Shown here piece after piece: positions 1 to 5,334 of a stretch of 5,638 bases of DNA. The position numbers and the translations under genes were made by a program. A model generated the notes under the pieces. It was not told the origin of the DNA. It made no database searches and saw nothing but the letters and a program-made list of their open reading frames with translations. Position 1 is the first letter of the stretch. Each line of letters begins with the position of its first letter. This DNA is from Rhodospirillaceae bacterium UBA4468 (GTDB lineage Bacteria > Pseudomonadota > Alphaproteobacteria > Rhodospirillales > Casp-alpha2). The stretch covers positions 1 to 5,638 of the forward strand of contig DGOK01000103.1 in assembly GCA_002389385.1 (NCBI GenBank), in the 5' to 3' direction.

Positions 1-312
1 CCGGCGCTTGCAATACCGCAAATACGCCGCTTAGTACTGTCAACCAGATGAGCCAGATCCTCTCTTAGATTAGGCCGCTACGTGTTCCAATTTATATGAC
101 GACGGACAATCTAATCACTGTAAGCATTTTCTTTACCCAAGTTGTTTCCCTCACAGCCAATTCCTCTTAACATCTGTAAAATTTTTATTCGTTTTGCGCA
201 ATCAACATATGGTTCGCCAACTAGCTTCCGTTAGCCGATATCTTGGGATCGGTTCACTGGCACTATAAATTTGCACAAATTTCTATGGGGTCATTGCAGT
301 TCTCAGCATACT

Positions 313-327
313 CCCCCCTCCCCCCCC
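313..327. repeat. Poly-C tract (C6-T-C8)
   Basis: Six C, a single T, then eight C lie about 140 bases upstream of the gene starting at 470. This is directly visible. Homopolymer runs of this length are prone to slippage and sequencing error. No function can be assigned; it is outside any supported reading frame. Confidence 0.8.
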
Positions 328-458
328 AAGCTTACTTTTAAACCAGCACCGAATGGGGTATAATAATACCGTCATAAATCCCTGTCTTGGAACCTCATGC
401 GATGCCCAAAGCAACCGTGCTTTTGAGAAATCAGGAAAAGAATTGCTGAAATAATGGT

Positions 459-462
459 GGAG
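459..462 (+). promoter_or_regulatory. Ribosome binding site deciding the start at 470
   Basis: GGAG sits 7 bases before ATG 470, an ideal Shine-Dalgarno arrangement. The alternative in-frame ATG at codon 12 (503) has only a weak purine stretch close to it. The site therefore favours the longer protein, even though the family-like sequence begins at about codon 12. Confidence 0.6.
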
Positions 463-469
463 CCGATCT

Positions 470-886
470 ATGTCTGATTTAATTTTTCCCGACAATAAAG
501 AGATGGCAAATCCAAAAGGTGCAGGGCGCAAGCCATATTCCGCCAATCAAAAGGATCGTGATATCATCATGATGATGACGGCTAGTGGCATTCCGCAGGT
601 TAATATTGGGCGGTGTATCGGCATCGACGTAGAAACGATGAAGAAATACTATAAGACTGAGATGGAGTGCAGTGCAGACATGGCAAATGCCAAAGTCGCG
701 CAATCTCTGTTCTATCAAGCCATCAACGGAAACATCACAGCGGCGATATGGTGGACAAAGTCTCGTATAGGCTGGAAAGAAGCCCGTGATCAGATTGTTA
801 GCGTGACTAATGGCGACGATCTAGTGAAGTGCATCAATGCTGGGCGCGATCGGGTGGAGAAGATGAGGGCGGTTAGTTGCGAATGA
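470..886 (+). CDS. Small helix-turn-helix protein, phage small-terminase-like (putative)
   Basis: This encodes 138 residues. Residues ~38-62 (SGIPQVNIGRCIGIDVETMK onward) read as a helix-turn-helix of the kind found in small phage-associated proteins of proteobacteria. Residues 92-104 (AIWWTKSRIGWKE) match a conserved segment I recall from the same proteins, usually labelled hypothetical or terminase small-subunit-like. The N-terminus (MANPKGAGRKPY from codon 12) also fits that group. The ~30 residues after the conserved block look less conserved, and the family role is not established. If it is a small terminase it would bind DNA in phage packaging, but no large terminase, portal or other phage gene is in the window, so it is an orphan. 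A different DNA-binding role is equally possible. ATG 470 is chosen because of the well-spaced GGAG; ATG 503 is the alternative start. Confidence 0.6.
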   Translation: MSDLIFPDNKEMANPKGAGRKPYSANQKDRDIIMMMTASGIPQVNIGRCIGIDVETMKKYYKTEMECSADMANAKVAQSLFYQAINGNITAAIWWTKSRIGWKEARDQIVSVTNGDDLVKCINAGRDRVEKMRAVSCE

Positions 887-933
887 ATCACATGCCCCGC
901 AGTGAGACTACGTATCGTTCCGATTTATCAAGA

Positions 934-955
934 AAGCGGACATCGACTTCCGCTT
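934..955. terminator. Hairpin between converging genes, possible weak terminator
   Basis: AAGCGGA (934-940) and TCCGCTT (949-955) form a perfect 7-bp stem with an 8-base loop. It lies between the 3' ends of two converging genes, 48 bases past the 470-886 gene and about 75 bases past the end of the LicD gene. Read on the minus strand the stem runs into a partly T-rich stretch (TCTTGATAAAT), so it could end the cytidylyltransferase-LicD transcript. On the plus strand no T tract follows. A smaller 5-bp stem (CACAA/TTGTG, 1009-1022) lies closer to the LicD stop codon. Confidence 0.35.
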
Positions 956-1029
956 GGCTCGCTCAAAGCTGACATTATACACGAGTGCTGATATAGCAGG
1001 CTTTGTGCCACAAGCGGTTGTGTAGAACA

Positions 1030-2325
1030 TTAATTCGTATCTGCCGGACGTCTTTTTTCTGCGGCTTCTGAACTTACATACATATATTCAATTGTTTGAT
1101 AGTCTCGATAGAGGGTTTTCAAATGTAATTGGGGTTGATTTGGGCAAGGGATATCATTTCCAAGAAAACGAATTGTCGAAGTTGGGAGTACGATCTCTTC
1201 GGCCAACCCGTACCATCCACTTTCTGTTATGGGCAGAGCTCCCTTTTTGGTGCACCTTTCAACCACGGTCTGCCCAAAACTTAAAGCGCGCCGGTAGGCG
1301 ACAAGATCGAGTCTGATTTCGCCGCGCATTCGGTTCCGCTCCCATCGCAAGGGCCAGCCCAAAGGCCGATCATAAGAGATACCAATTAAGCCCTTTTTTT
1401 CGAAAACATCGACGTAATATCCATCTTTTTTTCCGCGATCGGAAAGTACCTTAGCAATTGAGGACCAGGTTGATTTGTCATCAATTAAAAATGAGATATC
1501 AACATCATCTTCCCATGCCAGCAAATTCCCATTATCCCGCACGGCCCCTAGCAGGCTTCCGCCTTCCAACCAGTGGTCAACCTTCATGTCTTTGAGGCAA
1601 GAAGAGACATAGTAAGCCAAGTCTTTCATATGCTCTCGACAGCAGGGCGCGGTATTGAGGCCGAGCTTGTTGGTGTACAGATTAAAGGGGCAGGGAGGCG
1701 TGTTTTTGTTGCATCCATTCCACTGAATGCCATCAGCCGAAAATGCCAGTTCCGAGATGCCATGAAGTTTAGAGAACGTTTGAATATTGCCTTTTGCCTG
1801 TGCGTTGAGGACCAGTGTGTCATGCTTTTCAAGGGAATAGGACCGCCGTTTGTCCGTCCACCTGTGGCGAAAATACCATGACAATTCAACAGCAATGGCA
1901 GCCGCAAGAACACCATGAATTCTGGCCTCTGGAAACGCATATGCACCGATAACAGCAGGCAGCAGCATCCATAGCCCTGCTGAAACACCGTAGTTTGCTA
2001 GAAACTCAACGACGCGGCGGGAGCCCGGATTAAAATCTATGGCAGGAGAAGCGATAATGCCAAACAGTACGAGAATGAACCCACTCAAAAAGAGCATTGA
2101 GCTAAAGTCTGGACCGACGCTCGATTTGATTGATGATATCGATACGAACGCCACTGTAATGATAGCTAGCATTACAGTTACAAATGTTGAGGAAGCACTC
2201 GGAAGAATCCAATTTCGGGGATACTTTAAGAGGTTCAAGAACGATGCATAGGTGAGTAGATAAAGAAGGCTTCCGATCAATGCGTTGAATGGCTGGCTAA
2301 GCATCAGGCTGTTGAAGGTATTCAT
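1030..2325 (-). CDS. Membrane-anchored LicD-family phospho-group transferase
   Basis: This encodes 431 residues. The first ~155 are hydrophobic, with about five predicted membrane segments (~13-33, 47-66, 76-96, 112-131, 137-152). They end in a basic stretch (RHRWTDKRR) that places the rest in the cytoplasm. From ~185 on it is a LicD/fukutin-type nucleotidyltransferase-fold domain. The signature LEGGSLLGAVRDNG is at 253-266, WEDDVDIS at 271-278 carries the probable metal ligands (D273, D274, D276), and LDLVAYR at 339-345 carries a further acidic residue. C205, C212, C228 and C229 form a C-x6-C-x15-CC pattern resembling the zinc site of human FKRP. LicD enzymes move a phospho-alcohol such as phosphocholine, and FKRP moves ribitol phosphate, from a CDP donor onto a glycan. 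The acceptor and exact group here are unknown. The start overlaps the upstream cytidylyltransferase stop as ATGA, with no Shine-Dalgarno of its own, implying translational coupling. The five-segment anchor is unlike LicD of Haemophilus, which lacks one. Confidence 0.8.
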   Translation of the reverse strand: MNTFNSLMLSQPFNALIGSLLYLLTYASFLNLLKYPRNWILPSASSTFVTVMLAIITVAFVSISSIKSSVGPDFSSMLFLSGFILVLFGIIASPAIDFNPGSRRVVEFLANYGVSAGLWMLLPAVIGAYAFPEARIHGVLAAAIAVELSWYFRHRWTDKRRSYSLEKHDTLVLNAQAKGNIQTFSKLHGISELAFSADGIQWNGCNKNTPPCPFNLYTNKLGLNTAPCCREHMKDLAYYVSSCLKDMKVDHWLEGGSLLGAVRDNGNLLAWEDDVDISFLIDDKSTWSSIAKVLSDRGKKDGYYVDVFEKKGLIGISYDRPLGWPLRWERNRMRGEIRLDLVAYRRALSFGQTVVERCTKKGALPITESGWYGLAEEIVLPTSTIRFLGNDIPCPNQPQLHLKTLYRDYQTIEYMYVSSEAAEKRRPADTN

Positions 2326-3134
2326 GGTGCTTGTAGCGCAATATGTTCCATGCCGGGAATAGTCACAGTTTTCGCAGCGCTCTTTACCTTTGATGCTAAA
2401 ATAAGTGGGAGGATGATCGTATTTGCACGTTCAATATCAGCGGCAAAATCGATCTCGATCCAGGGCATATTAGTGACCTCTTCAAAAGCGAAAGTATTGC
2501 GAGGCGACGTCAACAGAACATCTCGGATTGCTTCCTCATAAGGCTCCATGCGCCGGCCTTGACGCAAATAATGCTCGGTCTGGATAGCTACCATTTTGGC
2601 AACCTCAGCAGACAGTTTGAAAAAGCCAACTGATTCTCCGCAGAAGTCATACTCGGCACTCAACCATTTTCGAAACTCGATAATCTCTCCGTCTCGGACG
2701 CATAATTTTACGGGCTCATCACCAGGGTCGAATGCACGATCAAGAAGGAAGCAGTTCTCGTGGCGTGAGTGAATAAGGCGCTCCAGCATAACTTGGCCAT
2801 AGAGAACATCGGCGTCCATAAGCAGGACCGGCTCACCGCAGTCCAATTCGTCACGCAATGCCCATAAGGTTACGATGTTGCCTTCTTCATAGTCCTCATT
2901 GAATACGGTTCGCACATAATCCTGAGCATCTAGAGCGGCGATCTCGTCTTCGATATCCTGATGGTGATAGCCAACTCCTAAAACCAATTCGTCGATGCCA
3001 AGTCGGCGAAAATTTTCGACATGATACTGCAACAGTGATTTTCCACCAAAGCGCAGCAAAACCTTTGCTGGATATTTGGTGGGCGCAAAGCCAAGCCGCG
3101 CGCCGATCCCAGCCGCTAACATAACTACCTTCAT
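2322..3134 (-). CDS. LicC-like CTP:phospho-alcohol (or phosphonate) cytidylyltransferase
   Basis: This encodes 270 residues of a nucleotidyltransferase-fold enzyme. LAAGIGARLG (6-15) is the nucleotide-binding loop. PAKVLLRFGGKSLL (22-35) carries the conserved lysine. FNEDYEEGN (78-86) resembles the substrate-site motif of LicC. LLMDADVLYG (104-113) gives the metal-binding pair D107/D109, and WIEIDFAADIERA (225-237) supplies the second metal aspartate D229. The family couples CTP to phosphocholine (LicC) or, in close relatives (PntC), to 2-aminoethylphosphonate. The two are hard to separate by eye, and no choline kinase or PEP mutase is in the window. The LicD gene directly downstream, overlapping by 4 bp, argues for a CDP-donor pathway used for surface decoration. 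A longer frame runs back to 3227, but ATG 3134 is chosen: it begins at the conserved KVVMLAAG strand and has GGAG 8 bases upstream. Substrate is uncertain; the cytidylyltransferase fold is not. Confidence 0.85.
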   Translation of the reverse strand: MKVVMLAAGIGARLGFAPTKYPAKVLLRFGGKSLLQYHVENFRRLGIDELVLGVGYHHQDIEDEIAALDAQDYVRTVFNEDYEEGNIVTLWALRDELDCGEPVLLMDADVLYGQVMLERLIHSRHENCFLLDRAFDPGDEPVKLCVRDGEIIEFRKWLSAEYDFCGESVGFFKLSAEVAKMVAIQTEHYLRQGRRMEPYEEAIRDVLLTSPRNTFAFEEVTNMPWIEIDFAADIERANTIILPLILASKVKSAAKTVTIPGMEHIALQAP

Positions 3135-3142
3135 ATGTGTAA

Positions 3143-3146
3143 CTCC
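3143..3146 (-). promoter_or_regulatory. Ribosome binding site deciding the start at 3134
   Basis: On the minus strand GGAG lies 8 bases before ATG 3134. It supports starting the cytidylyltransferase at its conserved N-terminal strand and discarding the 31-codon extension up to 3227, which resembles nothing in the family. Confidence 0.7.
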
Positions 3147-3241
3147 AAAGCTATACCCACCAAAAATAGCGGCAAGCGCGTATCGGGTGCTCAACAAAAG
3201 GCACCGACGAAACGGTCGTTGTGACAAGATGAACGCGATTT

Positions 3242-3269
3242 AATATAGTAACGCAGGCACGAATAAGAA
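3242..3269 (-). promoter_or_regulatory. Candidate sigma-70 promoter for the cytidylyltransferase-LicD unit
   Basis: On the minus strand TATATT (3247-3242) matches the -10 consensus at five of six positions. TTCTTA (3269-3264), 16 bases upstream, matches the -35 at three of six. It would give a leader of roughly 100 bases before ATG 3134. AT-rich DNA yields such matches by chance, so this is tentative. Confidence 0.25.
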
Positions 3270-3271
3270 CC

Positions 3272-3301
3272 ATGGTCGTTTGAAGAAAGCCAAAAGACCA
3301 T
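3272..3301. promoter_or_regulatory. Inverted repeat, possible operator or hairpin
   Basis: ATGGTCGTTT (3272-3281) and AAAAGACCAT (3292-3301) are inverted copies matching at 9 of 10 positions, separated by 10 bases. The repeat lies immediately upstream of the candidate -35 for the minus-strand unit. It could be a regulator binding site or simply a hairpin; there is no T tract to make it a terminator. Confidence 0.4.
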
Positions 3302-3518
3302 TTAGAAGAATGACGTGCGCAAATAATATAAAAGCAAAAGTATAGTAACTGAATAAGCCCTGTTTAGCTAACTGTCATTTAAGGAATGTGCCTGAGTTGA
3401 TGATAAGCGTGACCGTTTGTTCGATTTCCCAGCAGTTACATTTACATCACCGAAGTTGTTTCCGCTAATATCTCCCATTGCAACAAACAAACTTGCCATG
3501 CCATGTGAAAGCAACTTA

Positions 3519-3530
3519 CGTATTCATACG
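3519..3530. promoter_or_regulatory. Palindrome CGTAT-TC-ATACG upstream of the lyase gene
   Basis: This is a perfect 5-bp inverted repeat with a 2-base spacer, 66 bases before ATG 3597. Genes of this lyase superfamily are often controlled by GntR-type repressors that bind short palindromes rich in GTAT/ATAC. That makes the site a candidate operator. The repeat is short enough to occur by chance and no regulator gene is in the window. Confidence 0.3.
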
Positions 3531-3579
3531 CTATGACGATCCCTGCCAATGCATCGTATGGGGAGCATTCTGTGAGATT

Positions 3580-3585
3580 AAGGAG
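3580..3585 (+). promoter_or_regulatory. Ribosome binding site of the lyase gene
   Basis: AAGGAG is a strong Shine-Dalgarno sequence, although the 11-base spacing to ATG 3597 is slightly long. No other in-frame ATG fits it. Confidence 0.65.
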
Positions 3586-3596
3586 ACTAAAGTTAG

Positions 3597-4553
3597 ATGT
3601 CAGTATTACTCAATGAGAGCGCTAAGGGTGTCTATGTCATCGCTAGCACGCCGTTTCTTGAAAACGGAGAGGTCGATTTTGCCTCCATCGATAAGCTCGT
3701 TGAGTTTTATGTGGAGGAGGGCGCGCACGGATTGACCGTACTCGGGATCATGGGTGAAGCACAAAAGCTTACCGAACAGGAGAAGTCAGCCGTATTAGAG
3801 CGCTATATTAAGCGCGTCGCAGGTCGACTACCTATTATCGTCGGCGCCAGCAATCCAGGCATTGATAACATCGTAAACGGGGCCAAATCATACATGGATA
3901 ACGGTGCCGCCGGGGTTATGATTTCTGGTATCCCGGGCCTAAACACCGATGAAAAGGTGCGAAGTTATTTCGATCACATATTGCTCAGTCTGGATGGTAC
4001 AGCACCGGTCTGTATACAGGACTATCCTCAAACGACAGGGGCGACATACTCTGTCCAAAGCATTAATCAACTGATCAACGATCATCCTGGCATTGTCATG
4101 TTTAAACATGAAGACGCGCCAGGACACCAAAAACTCACACGTATTCGTATGGCACCTGAAACAGACAATATACGCCGGGTCAGCATTCTTGTCGGTAATG
4201 GTGGCCTATATATACCACAAGAACTTGCGCGTAGCGCAGACGGCATTACGACAGGTCTCGCATTTCCCAGCATGTTGGTTGAGGTTTATGAGAAATTCGC
4301 TAACGGTGACACTACTGGTGGTGAAGATCTTTACGATACTTATTTACCATTTATACGGCATGAGCAGCAGCTTGGTATCGGGTTAGCAATACGTAAGGAA
4401 GTTCTTCGCCGTCGTGGTGTGATTAACTTTGCTACCGTCCGTGCCCCTGGGCCAAAATTAAACGATGTCGACATGAATGAATTAACAGGTTTGATCGATA
4501 GATTGAAATCAAAGCTTACAATTATCGATCGGTCCGCGCCGAGCGGGCTTTAA
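3597..4553 (+). CDS. Dihydrodipicolinate synthase/N-acetylneuraminate lyase superfamily enzyme (not DapA)
   Basis: This encodes 318 residues, slightly longer than DapA (~292), predicted as a cytoplasmic TIM barrel. K170 in IVMFKHEDAPG (166-176) is the expected Schiff-base lysine, and GNGGLYIPQELARSADGIT (200-218) is the conserved glycine-rich strand. The family forms or breaks bonds next to a 2-oxo acid: aldolases, lyases and sugar-acid dehydratases. Two DapA signatures are missing. GTTGE is replaced by GIMGE (50-54). The YNVPSRTG motif becomes QDYPQTTG (141-148), so with an ungapped alignment the proton-relay tyrosine is Gln141 and the substrate-carboxylate arginine is Thr146, while a tyrosine appears two residues later (Y143). 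I recall similar Q-D-x-P motifs in 2-keto-3-deoxy-sugar-acid dehydratases, which hints at that activity but does not prove it. The gene stands alone, divergent from the cytidylyltransferase unit, and a functional link is unproven. Confidence 0.8.
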   Translation: MSVLLNESAKGVYVIASTPFLENGEVDFASIDKLVEFYVEEGAHGLTVLGIMGEAQKLTEQEKSAVLERYIKRVAGRLPIIVGASNPGIDNIVNGAKSYMDNGAAGVMISGIPGLNTDEKVRSYFDHILLSLDGTAPVCIQDYPQTTGATYSVQSINQLINDHPGIVMFKHEDAPGHQKLTRIRMAPETDNIRRVSILVGNGGLYIPQELARSADGITTGLAFPSMLVEVYEKFANGDTTGGEDLYDTYLPFIRHEQQLGIGLAIRKEVLRRRGVINFATVRAPGPKLNDVDMNELTGLIDRLKSKLTIIDRSAPSGL

Positions 4554-4556
4554 ATT
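4532..4556 (+). terminator. Possible weak terminator overlapping the lyase stop codon
   Basis: GTCCGC (4532-4537) and GCGGGC (4543-4548) can pair, including one G-U, around a 5-base loop and are followed by TTTAAATT. The stem lies within the last codons and the T tract spans the stop codon. The stem is short and the T run broken, so the call is weak. It separates this gene from a converging ORF whose stop is 33 bases further on. Confidence 0.3.
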
Positions 4557-4586
4557 GTGACAATAGATCACGACTTCATTTTTCAT

Positions 4587-4988
4587 TTACCCTGGAGGCA
4601 GCCGATCTAAAAGATCAAAAACAGTCTCTGATGGGCGACAAAATTTGATGCCTTTGGGTGTCACGACAAAGGGCCGGTTGACCAAAATGGGATGTTCCAA
4701 CATTACATCTAATAGGGCTTCGTCGGTGACGCCCATATCTAGAAGGCCAAGCTCCACAGCAGGAGATTTAGTTTCTCTAAGGGCCATGCGTGGCCTCAAA
4801 CTAGCGCCTGCAAATAGTGCTAGCAATTGAGGGCGAATGCCGCCGGTACGAGAAAGTAACGGATATATCGAAGAAGAATCTCGATCAAACCCGCGACCAA
4901 TAGAACTCATAGCCTCGCTACTCTTCCAGCGATCCCATATCTCAGACTTCTGTTCACTCGTAAAATAGATCCGACGTCTGTAACTCAT
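4587..4988 (-). pseudogene. arsC: In-frame chimera: IS30 transposase start joined to truncated ArsC
   Basis: This is an uninterrupted 133-codon frame made of two unrelated parts. Residues 1-52 (MSYRRRIYFTSEQKSEIWDR onward, to SRTGGIR) are the N-terminal helix-turn-helix start of an IS30-family transposase. From ~52 to the end it is arsenate reductase of the glutaredoxin-dependent ArsC type. ELGLLD (79-84), HPILVNRPFVVTPKG (99-113) and CRPSE (117-121) are diagnostic. R71, R105 and R118 align with R60, R94 and R107 of plasmid R773 ArsC. Relative to R773, about the first 40 residues are gone, including the catalytic Cys12, so arsenate reduction is not expected. The C-terminus is also short: intact relatives continue with a KEDGE-type tail. 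Just past the TAA stop the same frame reads MKNEVVIY, perhaps the decayed tail. The junction is at Arg52-Pro53 (4830-4835), residues plausible in both parents. A weak AAGG lies 13 bases upstream. It may still be expressed. Confidence 0.8.
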
Positions 4989-5046
4989 AACAATACTCGA
5001 CCCTTCTATTAAAAATTAAAATGTTGCATCGACCTATTGAGATGGC
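4830..5046 (-). mobile_element. IS30-family element remnant (start of transposase plus end region)
   Basis: Only the start of the element is left: the first ~52 transposase codons (4988-4833) and the non-coding end upstream. The stretch about 5019-5046, containing ATGTTGCATCGACCTATTGA, has the look of an IS30-type terminal inverted repeat and lies where the end should be. The boundary is estimated, since the partner repeat is absent from the window. The transposase catalytic domain (DDE) is missing completely, so the remnant cannot move by itself. It separates the arsC remnant from the receiver remnant and probably broke both genes or took part in the rearrangement that did. Confidence 0.6.
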
Positions 5047-5070
5047 AGTAAAAAAACAGTCCCTAATGGC

Positions 5071-5334
5071 AACCTGCATCTCAACGATGGTCAACGCTTC
5101 GATCTACTATTCACGGACGTGGTCCTGTCGGGCGTCATGAACGGCGTTGAGATAGCCGAACAAGCCAAACAGTTGCAACTAAACATCAAGGTTATCTACA
5201 CCACGGGATATGCGGAGAACTCAGTCGTTCATAATGGAAAGTTGGACCCAGGCGTAACGCTAGTTAGCAAACCGTACCGCCGTGCTGAGTTGTTGTAAAA
5301 AGTTCGCCAAATACTCGATCAGAAGGACGATTGA
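5071..5334 (+). pseudogene. Receiver-domain 3' remnant of a hybrid histidine kinase
   Basis: The frame reads FDLLFTDVVLSGVMNGVEIA, then KVIYTTGYAEN, then GVTLVSKPYRRAELL. These are the second half of a CheY-like receiver of the kind found at the C-terminus of rhizobial hybrid sensor kinases. The phospho-acceptor aspartate is at 5116-5118, the TTG switch region is present, and the conserved lysine of SKPY is at 5269-5271. An in-frame TAA at 5296-5298 interrupts the last helix; beyond it KVRQILDQKDD continues to a natural-looking TGA at 5332. The usual residue there is glutamate, so a single GAA-to-TAA change would explain it. The 5' part (kinase and first receiver strands with their acidic pair) is missing. 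The frame is open back to 5041, but family resemblance begins only at about 5080, next to the IS30 end. It has no start codon of its own with a binding site and is very probably non-functional. Confidence 0.8.

Larger units (their letters stand above)
1..469. other. Leader region without a supportable gene
   Basis: No convincing coding region is present on either strand. Forward frames entering at the left edge close within about 70 bases, so at most a very short 3' end of an upstream gene could be here, and it is too short to identify. Start codons further in open frames of only about 19-24 codons without a clear ribosome binding site. The only compositional peculiarity is a C-rich tract at 313-327 (six C, one T, eight C). 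The last part should hold the promoter of the gene starting at 470, but no convincing -35/-10 pair was picked out. Confidence 0.5.
3135..3596. other. Divergent intergenic region, AT-rich
   Basis: This 462-base region separates the minus-strand cytidylyltransferase-LicD unit from the plus-strand lyase and must hold both promoters unless transcription enters from outside. The middle part (about 3240-3370) is markedly AT-rich. Two inverted repeats and one candidate promoter are listed separately. No additional gene is supported: the frame open from 3478 overlaps the lyase and has no family resemblance. Confidence 0.6.

Noticed and set aside
258..275. TGGCAC...TTGCA resembling a sigma-54 (-24/-12) promoter
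   Set aside because: The GG and GC pairs are separated by 12 bases, two more than the strict 10 required, and it is about 195 bases from the next start codon.
283..718. Minus-strand frames opposite the small-terminase-like gene
   Set aside because: One is formed across the poly-C tract (polyglycine) and both overlap the better supported plus-strand gene.
1691..1730. TTGTTGCATCCATT resembling the IS30 end at about 5021
   Set aside because: Only about eight bases match and it lies inside conserved LicD coding sequence; coincidence.
1573..1988. Open frames on both strands inside the LicD gene (1573-1881 plus, 1626-1988 minus)
   Set aside because: They are shadows of the well-supported LicD frame, with no family resemblance or binding sites.
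3135..3227. 31-codon N-terminal extension of the cytidylyltransferase frame
   Set aside because: The conserved fold begins at MKVVMLAAG, which has GGAG 8 bases upstream; the extension resembles nothing in the family.
3597..4553. Annotation as dapA (4-hydroxy-tetrahydrodipicolinate synthase)
   Set aside because: The GTTGE threonines and the substrate-carboxylate arginine are replaced, so only superfamily membership is supported.
4645..4830. Plus-strand 61-codon frame opposite the arsC remnant
   Set aside because: It is the antisense of clear ArsC motifs and has no homology of its own.
4587..4988. Functional arsenate reductase
   Set aside because: The N-terminal ~40 residues with the catalytic cysteine are replaced by transposase sequence, and no other ars gene is present.
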